19,265 nucleotides of DNA from JBHJOF01 sp050330055. GTDB lineage: Bacteria; Pseudomonadota; Alphaproteobacteria; Kiloniellales; JAKSDN01. The stretch spans positions 1-19,265 of the forward strand of contig JBHJOF010000014.1 in NCBI GenBank assembly GCA_050330055.1, in the 5' to 3' direction. The notes under the pieces are model-generated. The model did not search any database. It worked only from the letters and a program-made list of their open reading frames with translations, and was not told where the DNA came from. The translations under genes and the position numbers were made by a program. Numbering within the stretch: the stretch's first letter is position 1; each line of letters starts with the position of its first letter. Positions 1-7,088 of this stretch are shown here, piece after piece.

Positions 1-73
1 GGGCCCATTGCACCGACCGTCGTCGAGACTCTGTCGAAGGCTTATACGCCGTCTCGAATCCAGAGACTCATGG

Positions 74-214
74 CCCATCCTTCGAGACGCGTTCTTCGAA
101 CGCTCCTCAGGATGAGGAATGGCGTTCTATATCAACACCGTACCACCTCATGCTGAGGAGCCGCGTGCCCGCAGGAGCGGGCCTTGGCCCGCAAGCGGCG
201 TCTCGAAGCATGGG
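74..214. repeat. Extragenic nested inverted repeat (element A)
   Basis: The outer arms are 74-90 (CCCATCCTTCGAGACGC) and 198-214, complementary except for one base. Inner arms at 103-117 (CTCCTCAGGATGAGG) and 146-160 are also complementary except for one base. A small perfect hairpin, GCGGGCC-TT-GGCCCGC, lies at 177-192. This nested architecture is typical of REP-like or small non-autonomous elements that sit between genes in GC-rich proteobacteria. No coding capacity is visible. The rest of 1-256 shows no gene; it contains several GANTC sites (for example GACTC near 27 and 64, GAATC near 55). Confidence 0.8.
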
Positions 215-256
215 CCTCTGCGCCATTGATAGCGGGAACTGGTATAAGGCCGAACG

Positions 257-625
257 CTAGGGCCAGCTTGCCTCGGCCGCCATCTCGAGGCCGTTGGGAA
301 AATCCTTGCATACGCGTCGATAGACTTCGGCCGGGTCGTCGAAGCGCTCGCGCAGCGCCGGGTCCGGCGTGAAGGTCACGGCGAGGCGGCGCGGCGTCAC
401 GCGCACGACGGTGCCGACGAGCGTGCCGTAGCCGGGCAGCTCGATCTTGCAGAGCTCGCCGAGCTGAATGTCGGGCAGCGCGCCCAGCAGCGCGCCGCTG
501 GCCGAGATGTTGTAGAGACGGGTCAGGCCGGAGTGATTGTCGGCGGTGACCGTCGCCATGAGGGTGCCACGCTGCCGCGGCTTGCGGCGGCGATCACTGC
601 TTGCTGGGGCGCGCTCCTCGGCCAT
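257..625 (-). CDS. PilZ domain protein (predicted c-di-GMP receptor)
   Basis: This 122-residue protein is almost entirely one PilZ domain, the family that binds the second messenger c-di-GMP and usually changes motility, exopolysaccharide or attachment. The two ligand-binding motifs are present: an RxxxR at residues 13-17 within an Arg-rich stretch, and NxSxxG at 39-44 (NISASG). The beta-barrel strands follow (KIELPGYGTLVGTVVRV, then RLAVTF). No membrane segment or second domain is present. I chose ATG at 625 because a GGAG motif lies just before it and the PilZ homology begins soon after. The reading frame continues upstream to 922, but that extension is Pro/Arg/Ala-rich antisense to the upstream gene. 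The start lies 10 nt after the stop of the Amt-chemoreceptor gene on the same strand, so the two are very probably cotranscribed. The partner protein is unknown. Confidence 0.88.
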   Translation of the reverse strand: MAEERAPASSDRRRKPRQRGTLMATVTADNHSGLTRLYNISASGALLGALPDIQLGELCKIELPGYGTLVGTVVRVTPRRLAVTFTPDPALRERFDDPAEVYRRVCKDFPNGLEMAAEASWP

Positions 626-635
626 CGCTCCGCCG

Positions 636-3242
636 TCAGCCGGTCTGCGGCGCTGCGGTTCCGCCGCCGAGCACCGGCTTGCCAGGGCCCTGGGCCGGCT
701 TCGCGGCGCTCGCCTGGCTGGGCGCGGGACGCTCGACGTGGCGCTGGGCCGGCTGGCCGGTGGGGCCGCAGGGCGCCTCGGCTGTGCCGCCCTTGCTGAG
801 CTGTCCGACCGCCTGCTGCAGTTCGGATGCGATCCTGGCGACGCTGTCGCTGGTATCGCGCACCCTGGAGGCGCTGCTGCTGGTCTGCGAGGCGGCGGCG
901 TTGACCTCCTGGATGCTGCCATAGACGCTGCGGCTGCCCTCGGCGGCTTCGCGGGCGTCGCCCGAGGCCGACACGGCGCTCTCCGCGACGCTGGTTATTC
1001 TCTCGACCATGTCGGTGCTGTTGGAGCGGGCCTTGGCGGTGCGCTCGGCGATCTCGCGCGCCAGGCGGATCTGCTGATCGGCCCGCTGGCCGATGTCGTC
1101 GGCCGAGGCGTTCATGGAATCGATGACCTGGGCGATGTCCGACATGACCGAGACGGCGTTGTCGGTGCCGCCGCGGATGTCGGCGATGCGGGCCTCGATG
1201 TCTTCGGTGGCGGTCGCCGTGTTGTCGGCCAGGCGCTTGACCTCGCTGGCCACGACGGCGAAGCCGCGGCCGGCGCTGCCGGCGCGCTCGGCCTCGATGG
1301 TCGCGTTGAGCGCCAGCATGCGAGTCTGGGCCGCAATCGTGCGGATCGCCTCGAGCACGTCGCCGATGCGCTGTCCGGCCTCGCCCAGCGCGTGGATGGT
1401 GTCGCTGGCCGAGGTGACCCGACGCTTGGCCTCGTCGGCCACCGCGACGGCGCGCTTGGCGCCCTCGGTGATCATGCTGCTGGCGTCCGTCATGCCGCTG
1501 ATTTCCTGCGAAACGCCGTCGATGTGGGCCGAGACCTCACTGGCGCTCTGCGAGATGCTGTTGACGTTCTGCGAAACGCTGCCGACCGAGCTGGCCATGG
1601 CTTCGACGTTGCTCGAGACCCTGGCCGTGACCTCGGACACCGAGCGCGCCTGATTCGAGGCCGCCTCGGAGGAGCGGGTCATCTCGTTGGAGATCTGGCT
1701 CAGCTCGGTCGAGGCCGAGACCAGTCGCTCGGCGTTGCTCGATATGCCGTTGACCAGCTGCTGCAGATTGCCCATCAGCATGTTGAAGGCGGTGGCCAGC
1801 TCGCCCGACTCGTCGCCGGTCGAATCGTCCAGCCGCTTGGCCAGATCGGACTCGCCGACGGCCAGCTCGATCAGAGCCTTCTGCAGGGCGCCGGTGCCCA
1901 GCGTGGTGCCGTGCTCGGCGGAATTGAGACCCTCGATCTCTTCCTCGGCGGAGACCCGCATGCCGATGGTGGAATCGATCAGCTTGAACAGCACGAAGGA
2001 GGTGCCGAAGGCCCAGGCGAAGCCGACGCCGACGCCCATCGCCTGGACGCCGATCTGGGTCAGGCGGTCGGCCGCGGCCAGCTTGTCCGGCATGGCGAGC
2101 ACGCCGGTCATGATGGTGCCCCAGGCGCCGCAAATGCCGTGTACCGGCACGGCGCCCACCGCGTCGTCCAGCTTGAAGACGTCTTCCAGCAGCCGCGTGC
2201 CGAAGAACACGACGCAGCCGCTGCTGGCGCCGATCGCCACCGCGCCGTAGGTGCTGACGGCGTCGCAGCCGGCCGTGATGCCGACCAGGCCGGCGAGTAC
2301 GCCGTTGATCGGCCACATCGGCCGGTAGAGGCCGTCGGCCTGGCGGCCCAGGAACATCGCGACGACACCGCCGAAGCTGGCGGAGATCATGGTGTTGGCC
2401 ACGATGTGCGCGAAGTCGCCCGAACCGACCGTGGTCGAGCCGCCGTTGAAGCCGATCCAGACGGTCCACAGCAGCAGCGCGCCCAGGGTGGCCAGCACGG
2501 CGCTGTGCCCGTGAATCGGCAGTGGCTTGCCGTTCTCGTCGAAGCGGCCGATGCGCGGGCCGAGCACCACCACGGCGGCCAGCGCGATCCAACCGCCGAT
2601 CGAATGGACCACCGTCGAGCCGGCGAAGTCGATGAAGCCGAGGTCAGCCAGCCAGGCGGCGTTGTCCTCGATCAGCAGGTTGCCCCAGGCCCAGTGGCCG
2701 TAGAGCGGGTAGACCAGCGCCGAGACGATCAAGGTGGCGAAGAGGTAGCCGCTGAACTTCATGCGTTCGGCCACGGCGCCGGACAGGATGGTCGCCGCCG
2801 TGCCGCAGAAAACCAGCTGGAATACGAAGAAGGTAAAGTCCCAGTCGTCCCGCTGATTGAAGGCGAAGCCGCCGACGCCGATCCAGCCGCCGACGGTGGG
2901 CCCGAACATGAGGGCGAAGCCGACCAGGTAGAAGGCGCAGGTCGCGACCACGAAGTCGGCGATGTTCTTCTGCGCCACGTTGATCGAGTTCTTGGAGCGC
3001 ACCAGGCCCGCTTCGAGCAGCAGGAAGCCGCCCTGCATCAGGAACACCAGGGCGGCCGCGACCATGGTCCAGACGTGGTCGAGGTTGACCTGCTTCTCGG
3101 CGATCTGCGCCTCGAGATCCTGACGCAGGCTGTCGAGCTCGGCCTGGGTGATCGGCTCGGCCCAGCCGGGCGCGGCAAGGCTCGCCAGCGCAATGCCCAG
3201 CGTCAGTACCAAGGTGAGAATTGGCAAGACAACGCGGCTCAT
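636..3242 (-). CDS. Ammonium channel (Amt) fused to a methyl-accepting chemotaxis signalling domain
   Basis: This 868-residue protein has a signal peptide (residues 1-28, ending APGWA-EP) and a short coiled segment, then a complete Amt/Rh ammonium channel at about 55-440. A HAMP-like linker follows at about 450-500, then a chemoreceptor signalling domain at about 510-815 and a Pro/Ala-rich tail. The Amt part keeps both pore histidines (H213 in DFAGSTVVH, H368 in VPVHG), the conserved Asp (D205) and the family's C-terminal motif (SAEEEIEGLN). The signalling tip is recognisable at 636-672 (QTRMLALNATIEAERAG, GRGFAVVASEVKRLA). No CheR-docking pentapeptide is visible at the C terminus. The likely role is an inner-membrane ammonium sensor signalling to CheA/CheW; residual transport is possible. 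Start: an in-frame TTG lies at 3278, but ATG at 3242 begins directly with the signal peptide and is preferred. The gene lies upstream of a PilZ gene and downstream of an NtrC-type palindrome. Confidence 0.93.
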   Translation of the reverse strand: MSRVVLPILTLVLTLGIALASLAAPGWAEPITQAELDSLRQDLEAQIAEKQVNLDHVWTMVAAALVFLMQGGFLLLEAGLVRSKNSINVAQKNIADFVVATCAFYLVGFALMFGPTVGGWIGVGGFAFNQRDDWDFTFFVFQLVFCGTAATILSGAVAERMKFSGYLFATLIVSALVYPLYGHWAWGNLLIEDNAAWLADLGFIDFAGSTVVHSIGGWIALAAVVVLGPRIGRFDENGKPLPIHGHSAVLATLGALLLWTVWIGFNGGSTTVGSGDFAHIVANTMISASFGGVVAMFLGRQADGLYRPMWPINGVLAGLVGITAGCDAVSTYGAVAIGASSGCVVFFGTRLLEDVFKLDDAVGAVPVHGICGAWGTIMTGVLAMPDKLAAADRLTQIGVQAMGVGVGFAWAFGTSFVLFKLIDSTIGMRVSAEEEIEGLNSAEHGTTLGTGALQKALIELAVGESDLAKRLDDSTGDESGELATAFNMLMGNLQQLVNGISSNAERLVSASTELSQISNEMTRSSEAASNQARSVSEVTARVSSNVEAMASSVGSVSQNVNSISQSASEVSAHIDGVSQEISGMTDASSMITEGAKRAVAVADEAKRRVTSASDTIHALGEAGQRIGDVLEAIRTIAAQTRMLALNATIEAERAGSAGRGFAVVASEVKRLADNTATATEDIEARIADIRGGTDNAVSVMSDIAQVIDSMNASADDIGQRADQQIRLAREIAERTAKARSNSTDMVERITSVAESAVSASGDAREAAEGSRSVYGSIQEVNAAASQTSSSASRVRDTSDSVARIASELQQAVGQLSKGGTAEAPCGPTGQPAQRHVERPAPSQASAAKPAQGPGKPVLGGGTAAPQTG

Positions 3243-3392
3243 GGGACGAGCACCCCCGGTCGAATTGGTCGAGCTCAATCGGCGGTCTGCCGATCGGCTA
3301 GACTTACTGCTTAGGGGCGTTGTCTAGAGGTGGCGCGGTAAATAATGGCTTAAGCGCGCAAGAAAAAGCCGATGGCGCCGGTCAGAAGGCAC

Positions 3393-3415
3393 AAAAAGAC
3401 TGTTCACGAACAATC
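3393..3415 (-). terminator. Possible intrinsic terminator after the VUT-family gene
   Basis: On the minus strand, GATTGTTC and GAACAGTC form an 8-bp stem with one G-U pair, 2 nt apart, so the innermost pairs must open to make a loop. A run of five Ts follows. It lies about 85 nt past the stop codon of the transporter gene. The stem is AT-rich and weak, so it could instead be an operator: its core TGTTC-AC-GAACA is a perfect inverted repeat. Confidence 0.35.
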
Positions 3416-3416
3416 C

Positions 3417-3439
3417 GACTGCACAGTAATTGTGCAGTC
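3417..3439 (-). promoter_or_regulatory. NtrC-type binding palindrome upstream of the Amt-chemoreceptor gene
   Basis: The perfect 9-bp arms GACTGCACA (3417-3425) and TGTGCAGTC (3431-3439) flank GTAAT. The core at 3420-3436 reads TGCAC-N7-GTGCA, which equals the consensus of nitrogen regulator NtrC (GCAC-N7-GTGC). It lies about 180 nt before the ATG of the Amt fusion. The upstream gene reads in the same direction, so the fusion gene is the only promoter it can sensibly serve. A less likely alternative is that the hairpin belongs to the 3' end of the transporter mRNA. Confidence 0.6.
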
Positions 3440-3500
3440 CAATCTCTGGCCGAATGAGCTATTACGCCGAACGGTATAGTCTGGCGCCGGGAATGGCGGA

Positions 3501-4061
3501 TCAGGCCGGCGATTCCGGCGTGGCCCGTGGCAGGGTATAGGCCATGAGCGCCCGGAACGGCAGGAGCATGGCCAGGGCCATGGCGAGCTTCACGGCGTAG
3601 TCGCCGAGGGCGAGCGTGACCCAGGGCACGGCGGTCCCGGCGAAGGCCAGGCCGAAGAACAGCGCGGTGTCGACTGCCGAGGCGATGCTAGAGGAGGCCA
3701 GCGGCGCCTGCCACCAGGCCGTCCGGCGCAGCCGATCGAAGATGTAGACGTCGAGCAGCTGGGCGACGAGGAAGGCCGTGCCCGAGGCCAGGCCGATCCG
3801 CCAGGTCGCGAAGTAGACGGACAGCGCCACGCCGACCGCGAAGCCCACGTAGATCACCGCGCGGGCGACCTTCGGCCCCAGCGCGCGGTTGGTCAGGTCG
3901 GTGACCAGGAAGCAGACCGGATAGGTGAAGGCGGCCCAGGTCAGCCAGTCGTTGATCGCATACTGGACCAGGACGTTGGAGACCGTGACGAGGAACGTCA
4001 TCGCCGCGACGCCGATCCAGAAGCCGGTGATCCGTAGGCTGGGCAGGACGCTCGATATCAT
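3501..4061 (-). CDS. yhhQ: VUT/YhhQ family transporter (predicted queuosine precursor transporter)
   Basis: This 186-residue protein has about six hydrophobic membrane segments and almost no soluble part. The family signature is clear near residues 45-63 (FTYPVCFLVTDLTNRALGP), as in the Vut_1/DUF165 family. The characterised member, E. coli YhhQ, imports the 7-deazaguanine precursors of the tRNA base queuosine. The length is normal for the family, though E. coli YhhQ is a little longer. ATG at 4061 is preceded by GAGG at suitable spacing. The gene starts 40 nt after the stop of the SAM hydrolase gene on the same strand, so an operon is likely. Membership of the family is firm; the exact substrate is inferred from the family. 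No queuosine enzyme is present in the window. Confidence 0.85.
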   Translation of the reverse strand: MISSVLPSLRITGFWIGVAAMTFLVTVSNVLVQYAINDWLTWAAFTYPVCFLVTDLTNRALGPKVARAVIYVGFAVGVALSVYFATWRIGLASGTAFLVAQLLDVYIFDRLRRTAWWQAPLASSSIASAVDTALFFGLAFAGTAVPWVTLALGDYAVKLAMALAMLLPFRALMAYTLPRATPESPA

Positions 4062-4101
4062 CCGCTGACCTCACTCTGGGCCCGTGCTCATTGGAGCGCG
4101 C

Positions 4102-4827
4102 TCATTCGATCTCGACGGCCTCGCCGACCATCAAGCCGAGGCAGCGCTCGGCACGCCCCTGGTTGACGGCAATCTCGGCCAGGCCGTTGGCGTTCTCGTA
4201 CCAGAAGGCGATGCCCGGAGCCACCGCGGAAAAGGTCCGCGCCCGTTGCAGCCGCTTGCCGCGCACGACGAGACGGCTCGCCTCGCCCAGCTGCGCGGCG
4301 CGCAGTCCGGTCATGGCGTTGCCGAAGCTGTCGATGTAGACGATCGCCGCCAGGTCGTCCGGCCAGTCGTGGCCGACCAATCCACCGGGCGCGATCGGCT
4401 CGCCGGGTGGCGGCTCGCCGCGCGCCAGACACGCTGCGACGGGGGCGAAGAGATCGCGGCCATGGAACGAGGCGGAGAGGCGCGGCGGCTGCCAGGTTAT
4501 GCGCCAGGCTCCGACCTCCTGGGCGCGGCGCGCGACCAGGGCGAGCAGGCCGTTGTCCGGGCCGACGAACCAGCGTCCGTCGGCGCGCAGCACGAGCGCC
4601 GGACGGTCGCCGCCGACGCCGGGATCGACGACGCAGAGGAACACGCAGCCCGCCGGGAAACCGGCGGCATAGGCGGGCAGCAGATAGGCGCCGGCGCGCG
4701 GGTCGAAGGCGGGCACGTCGGCCATGAGATCGATCACCGGGATCGCGCCGGCCTCGCGCAGCAGAACCGCTTTCATCTGCCCCACATAGGGGCCGGCAAG
4801 ACCGAAGTCGGTGAACAGCACGATCAT
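4102..4827 (-). CDS. SAM hydrolase (adenosine-forming), DUF62/SAM hydroxide adenosyltransferase family
   Basis: This 241-residue cytoplasmic protein belongs to the family that includes bacterial fluorinase and SAM hydrolases, which cleave S-adenosylmethionine with water to give adenosine and methionine. The N terminus has the family's TDFG-x(4)-YVGQMK motif. The catalytic Asp-Arg-His set known from the archaeal enzyme PH0463 is visible as D68 and R75 in DPGVGGDR and H122 in SFHGRD. FVGPDNGLL at 87-95 and the C-terminal beta-barrel region (YIDSFGNAMTG, FWYENANGLAEIAVNQG) are also typical. It lacks the inserted loop that marks fluorinases, as far as can be judged by eye. The gene is divergent from gcrA and just upstream of the VUT transporter. 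The ribosome binding site is poor, so the start is likely but not certain. The physiological role of this family is still unclear. Confidence 0.88.
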   Translation of the reverse strand: MIVLFTDFGLAGPYVGQMKAVLLREAGAIPVIDLMADVPAFDPRAGAYLLPAYAAGFPAGCVFLCVVDPGVGGDRPALVLRADGRWFVGPDNGLLALVARRAQEVGAWRITWQPPRLSASFHGRDLFAPVAACLARGEPPPGEPIAPGGLVGHDWPDDLAAIVYIDSFGNAMTGLRAAQLGEASRLVVRGKRLQRARTFSAVAPGIAFWYENANGLAEIAVNQGRAERCLGLMVGEAVEIE

Positions 4828-4931
4828 CGGGAACGACTATGGCCAGCGAGGTCCGGAAGCGGCAAGGCGGTCACGTCGTCCGGCGGTTAGATCGGAAGCC
4901 AGGACAAAGGTGCGAGATGGTTGAACCAGGT

Positions 4932-4941
4932 GACTCGACTC
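4932..4941 (+). promoter_or_regulatory. Two adjacent CcrM (GANTC) methylation sites upstream of gcrA
   Basis: The sequence GACTCGACTC contains two back-to-back GANTC sites about 95-105 nt before the gcrA ATG, in the intergenic region shared with the divergent SAM hydrolase gene. GANTC is the target of CcrM, and GcrA acts with sigma70 at promoters carrying methylated GANTC. An AT-rich stretch (TACTGTATAT at 4951-4960) follows and could be a -10 region, but no convincing -35 box is seen at standard spacing. Confidence 0.5.
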
Positions 4942-5035
4942 CAGAGTGCCTACTGTATATGGTACCGCTTCTGCAAGCTCATCATAGATATGGGCGTTCC
5001 TACGATATCTAGTGATGACGATAGGGGAGCAGCAT

Positions 5036-5461
5036 ATGAGCTGGAACGAGGACAACGTACGGGAGCTTCGCCGATTGTGGGACGCGGGCTACAGCGCCGC
5101 CGCTATCGGCCGGCAGATCGGTCTGTCGAAGAACGCCGTCATCGGCAAGGCGCATCGGCTGGGACTCAAGGCGCGGCCGTCGCCGATCAAGCGCGGCGTT
5201 GCCAGGGTGATCGTCGAGCCGCTGCAGCAGAAGCCGCTGCCGCCGGCACCGCCGGTCGAGGCGGCGCCGGTGATGCGGCCCTTGCCGCCGGCCCCGCGCA
5301 AGATCGCCAACGGGCCTTCGTGCCTCTGGCCGATCGGTGATCCGGGCGACAAGGACTTCCATTTCTGCGGCCGCCCCGCGCTGCAGGGGAAGCCCTACTG
5401 CACGGACCACTGCGCCAAGGCCTATATCACGCGCTCGCGGACCGACACCGAGGCGGCCTGA
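5036..5461 (+). CDS. gcrA: GcrA cell cycle regulator
   Basis: This 141-residue protein is a clear GcrA: the N terminus MSWNEDNVRELRRLW and the helix-turn-helix IGRQIGLSKNAVIGKAHRLGL (residues 24-44) match the family. A Pro-rich linker (about 60-88) leads to a C-terminal sigma70-binding region with four cysteines (C96, C111, C122, C126) around CLWPIGDPGDKDFHFCG. In Caulobacter, GcrA is a sigma70 cofactor that activates promoters bearing GANTC sites methylated by CcrM, which times transcription to replication. I chose ATG at 5036 because it gives the standard MSW start and has GGGGAG 9 nt upstream; an earlier in-frame codon at 5012 would add eight unrelated residues. The gene is convergent with the GGT-like gene (19-nt gap). 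Confidence 0.95.
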   Translation: MSWNEDNVRELRRLWDAGYSAAAIGRQIGLSKNAVIGKAHRLGLKARPSPIKRGVARVIVEPLQQKPLPPAPPVEAAPVMRPLPPAPRKIANGPSCLWPIGDPGDKDFHFCGRPALQGKPYCTDHCAKAYITRSRTDTEAA

Positions 5462-5480
5462 GTCGCTTGCCGGGCAGGCG

Positions 5481-7088
5481 CTACAGGATTAGCGCCGCAC
5501 CGCCGCGGCGTGGATCCCCTGCTGCGGCCAAGCGTCCGTCCCTGCCGCGCGCGACGGCATGGACGCCGCCGAAGAAGAGGTTGTGACGCGGCCAGGCGAT
5601 GCTCCGCTCGACCAGCGGGCCAAGCGCCTCGGACTGCAGCGCAGCCAGACTCGCGCCTTCCGGGAAGCCTGCCTCGATGTTGACGACGCCCTCCTCGAAA
5701 TGGAGGCGGGGTGCCGTGACCGCCTGCTCGAGCGTCATCTCGAAGTCGATCAGGTTGAGCAGCACCTGAAGGATCGCCGTGCGGATCCGGTTCGAGCCGC
5801 CCGAGCCGAGCGCCACGACGCCGCCGTCGGCGAGCTGCGCGATGGTCGGCGCCATCATGGAGGCGAGGCGGCTGCGCCGCGCCCAGCGGTGGAAGCCGCC
5901 GGGACTGAGGTCGGACTCGCCCAGCATGTTGTTCAGCATCACGCCGGTGCCGGGCAGGACGTAGCCGCAGCCTTCGCCGTTGGAGAGCGACAGGGCGGCG
6001 ATGTTGCCGGCGCCGTCGACGACGCTGATGTGGGTCGTGCCCCTGAGGCTGGCGGTGTGCCCGCGAATCTCGCCGGCATAGCGCGCCAGCAGCGCGGCAT
6101 CGAGAACCCGCCCGGCGGCGGCCTGCTCCTCGGCCTCGCTCGCGGCCTCGTCCAGGCGGGCCTCGATCCGGGCCCGGTTGGTGAGCGCCATGACCTCGGT
6201 CAGCAAGGCGATGTGCGCCGCCGAGCCGAAACCGGAGGGCGGCGCTTCGAGGCCATCCAGCAGGGCGAGGGCGAAGGCGATCAGCAGGCCGCCGGTCGAG
6301 GGCGGCGGATTGGTGGCGATGCGCGCGCCATGATAGCGGCGCTCCAGCGGCTGGCGCCGCACCACGCGGTAGGCCTCCAAGTCCTCCAGCATGATCAGAC
6401 CGCCTTGCTGCCTGCAGGCGGCGGCTAGCCGCTGCCCGATCTCGCCGCTGTAGAACAGCGCGTCGCCCTCCTCGGAGAGGGCCTCCAGGGTATCGGCCAA
6501 GGCGGGCTGGACCAGGCGGTCGCCGTCGCGCAGCAGGGTGCCGTCCGGCCGGGTGTAGGCCGCGCAGGAATCGGCCCGCGCGGTCAGGATCGGCCCGACG
6601 ATGCTGAAGAGATAGGTGTCGACCGGGCGCAGGGCCACGCCCTCGCGCGCCAGGCGCACGGCCGGTTCGAGGATGCGCCGCATCGGCAGGCGGCCGAGCT
6701 CGCGGTGAACCGTGAAGAGTCCCTTGACCGCGCCGGGCGTGGCAGCCGATGCCAGCCCGATGTGGAACTCCTGCGTGGCGGTGCCGAAGTCCGCCAGGAC
6801 GGGATAGAAGTCCAGGTCGCCGGGCGCACCGCGGTCGCCGGGAGCGAGCGACGGCGTCTGGACGAAGAAGTCGTAGAGCAGCGGCGAGCGCCCGTCCGGC
6901 CAGGCCAGGAAGAAGCCGCCGCCGGCCAGCGAGCAGAAGACCGGCTCGGCAACCGCGGCGGCGCAGAGCGCCGCCAAGGCCGCATCGAAGGCCGTGCCGC
7001 CGTCATCCAGCATCTCCCGCGCCGCTGCCGCCGTCGCGGGATGGCCGCAGGCGACCGCGCCCCTTGCGCTCTTGCTGCGGTCTCGCAC
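5481..7088 (-). CDS. Gamma-glutamyltransferase-family Ntn hydrolase
   Basis: This 535-residue protein has full-length homology to gamma-glutamyltranspeptidases, which self-cleave before a Thr and then hydrolyse or transfer gamma-glutamyl groups. The processing site is in RGTTHISVVD, with the predicted nucleophile T351 as first residue of the small subunit. LNNMLGE at 385-391 and GSGGSNRIRTAI at 428-439 match the small-subunit core. There is no signal peptide, so it is probably cytoplasmic, unlike E. coli Ggt. The segment YDFFVQTP (72-79) aligns with the usual DFRETAP, where the Arg binds the gamma-glutamyl carboxylate; here it appears to be Phe. The substrate may therefore differ from glutathione. 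The start is GTG at 7088, with GAGAGGAA about 11 nt upstream. It is convergent with gcrA and no partner gene is adjacent. Confidence 0.87.
   Translation of the reverse strand: MRDRSKSARGAVACGHPATAAAAREMLDDGGTAFDAALAALCAAAVAEPVFCSLAGGGFFLAWPDGRSPLLYDFFVQTPSLAPGDRGAPGDLDFYPVLADFGTATQEFHIGLASAATPGAVKGLFTVHRELGRLPMRRILEPAVRLAREGVALRPVDTYLFSIVGPILTARADSCAAYTRPDGTLLRDGDRLVQPALADTLEALSEEGDALFYSGEIGQRLAAACRQQGGLIMLEDLEAYRVVRRQPLERRYHGARIATNPPPSTGGLLIAFALALLDGLEAPPSGFGSAAHIALLTEVMALTNRARIEARLDEAASEAEEQAAAGRVLDAALLARYAGEIRGHTASLRGTTHISVVDGAGNIAALSLSNGEGCGYVLPGTGVMLNNMLGESDLSPGGFHRWARRSRLASMMAPTIAQLADGGVVALGSGGSNRIRTAILQVLLNLIDFEMTLEQAVTAPRLHFEEGVVNIEAGFPEGASLAALQSEALGPLVERSIAWPRHNLFFGGVHAVARGRDGRLAAAGDPRRGGAALIL

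Noticed and set aside
626..922. N-terminal extension of the PilZ frame up to 922
   Set aside because: The added 99 residues are Pro/Arg/Ala/Ser-rich and overlap the end of the Amt-chemoreceptor gene in another frame. The ATG at 625 has a ribosome binding site and gives a normal PilZ protein.
3243..3278. Upstream TTG start for the Amt-chemoreceptor gene
   Set aside because: It would put 12 polar residues in front of a classic signal peptide. ATG at 3242 begins directly with it.
537..3314. Very long plus-strand open frame (925 codons) opposite the Amt-chemoreceptor gene
   Set aside because: Its translation is rich in Gly, Ala, Asp, His and Arg with no domain, as expected for the antisense frame of a GC-rich gene. 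The minus-strand frame encodes a clear Amt-chemoreceptor protein.
3339..3353. CtrA-like site TAAA-N7-TTAA before the Amt-chemoreceptor gene
   Set aside because: One half-site deviates from TTAA and there is no following C, so it is weaker than the site at 16027-16042.
3355..3373. Sigma54-like promoter on the minus strand (CGGC...CTTGC)
   Set aside because: The GG and GC elements are 9 nt apart instead of the required 10. It is at a suitable distance below the NtrC-type site, but I would not call it a promoter without start-site mapping.
4837..5055. Short minus-strand open frame (72 codons) between the SAM hydrolase and gcrA
   Set aside because: It overlaps the start of gcrA and the shared promoter region, has no domain, and has no convincing ribosome binding site.
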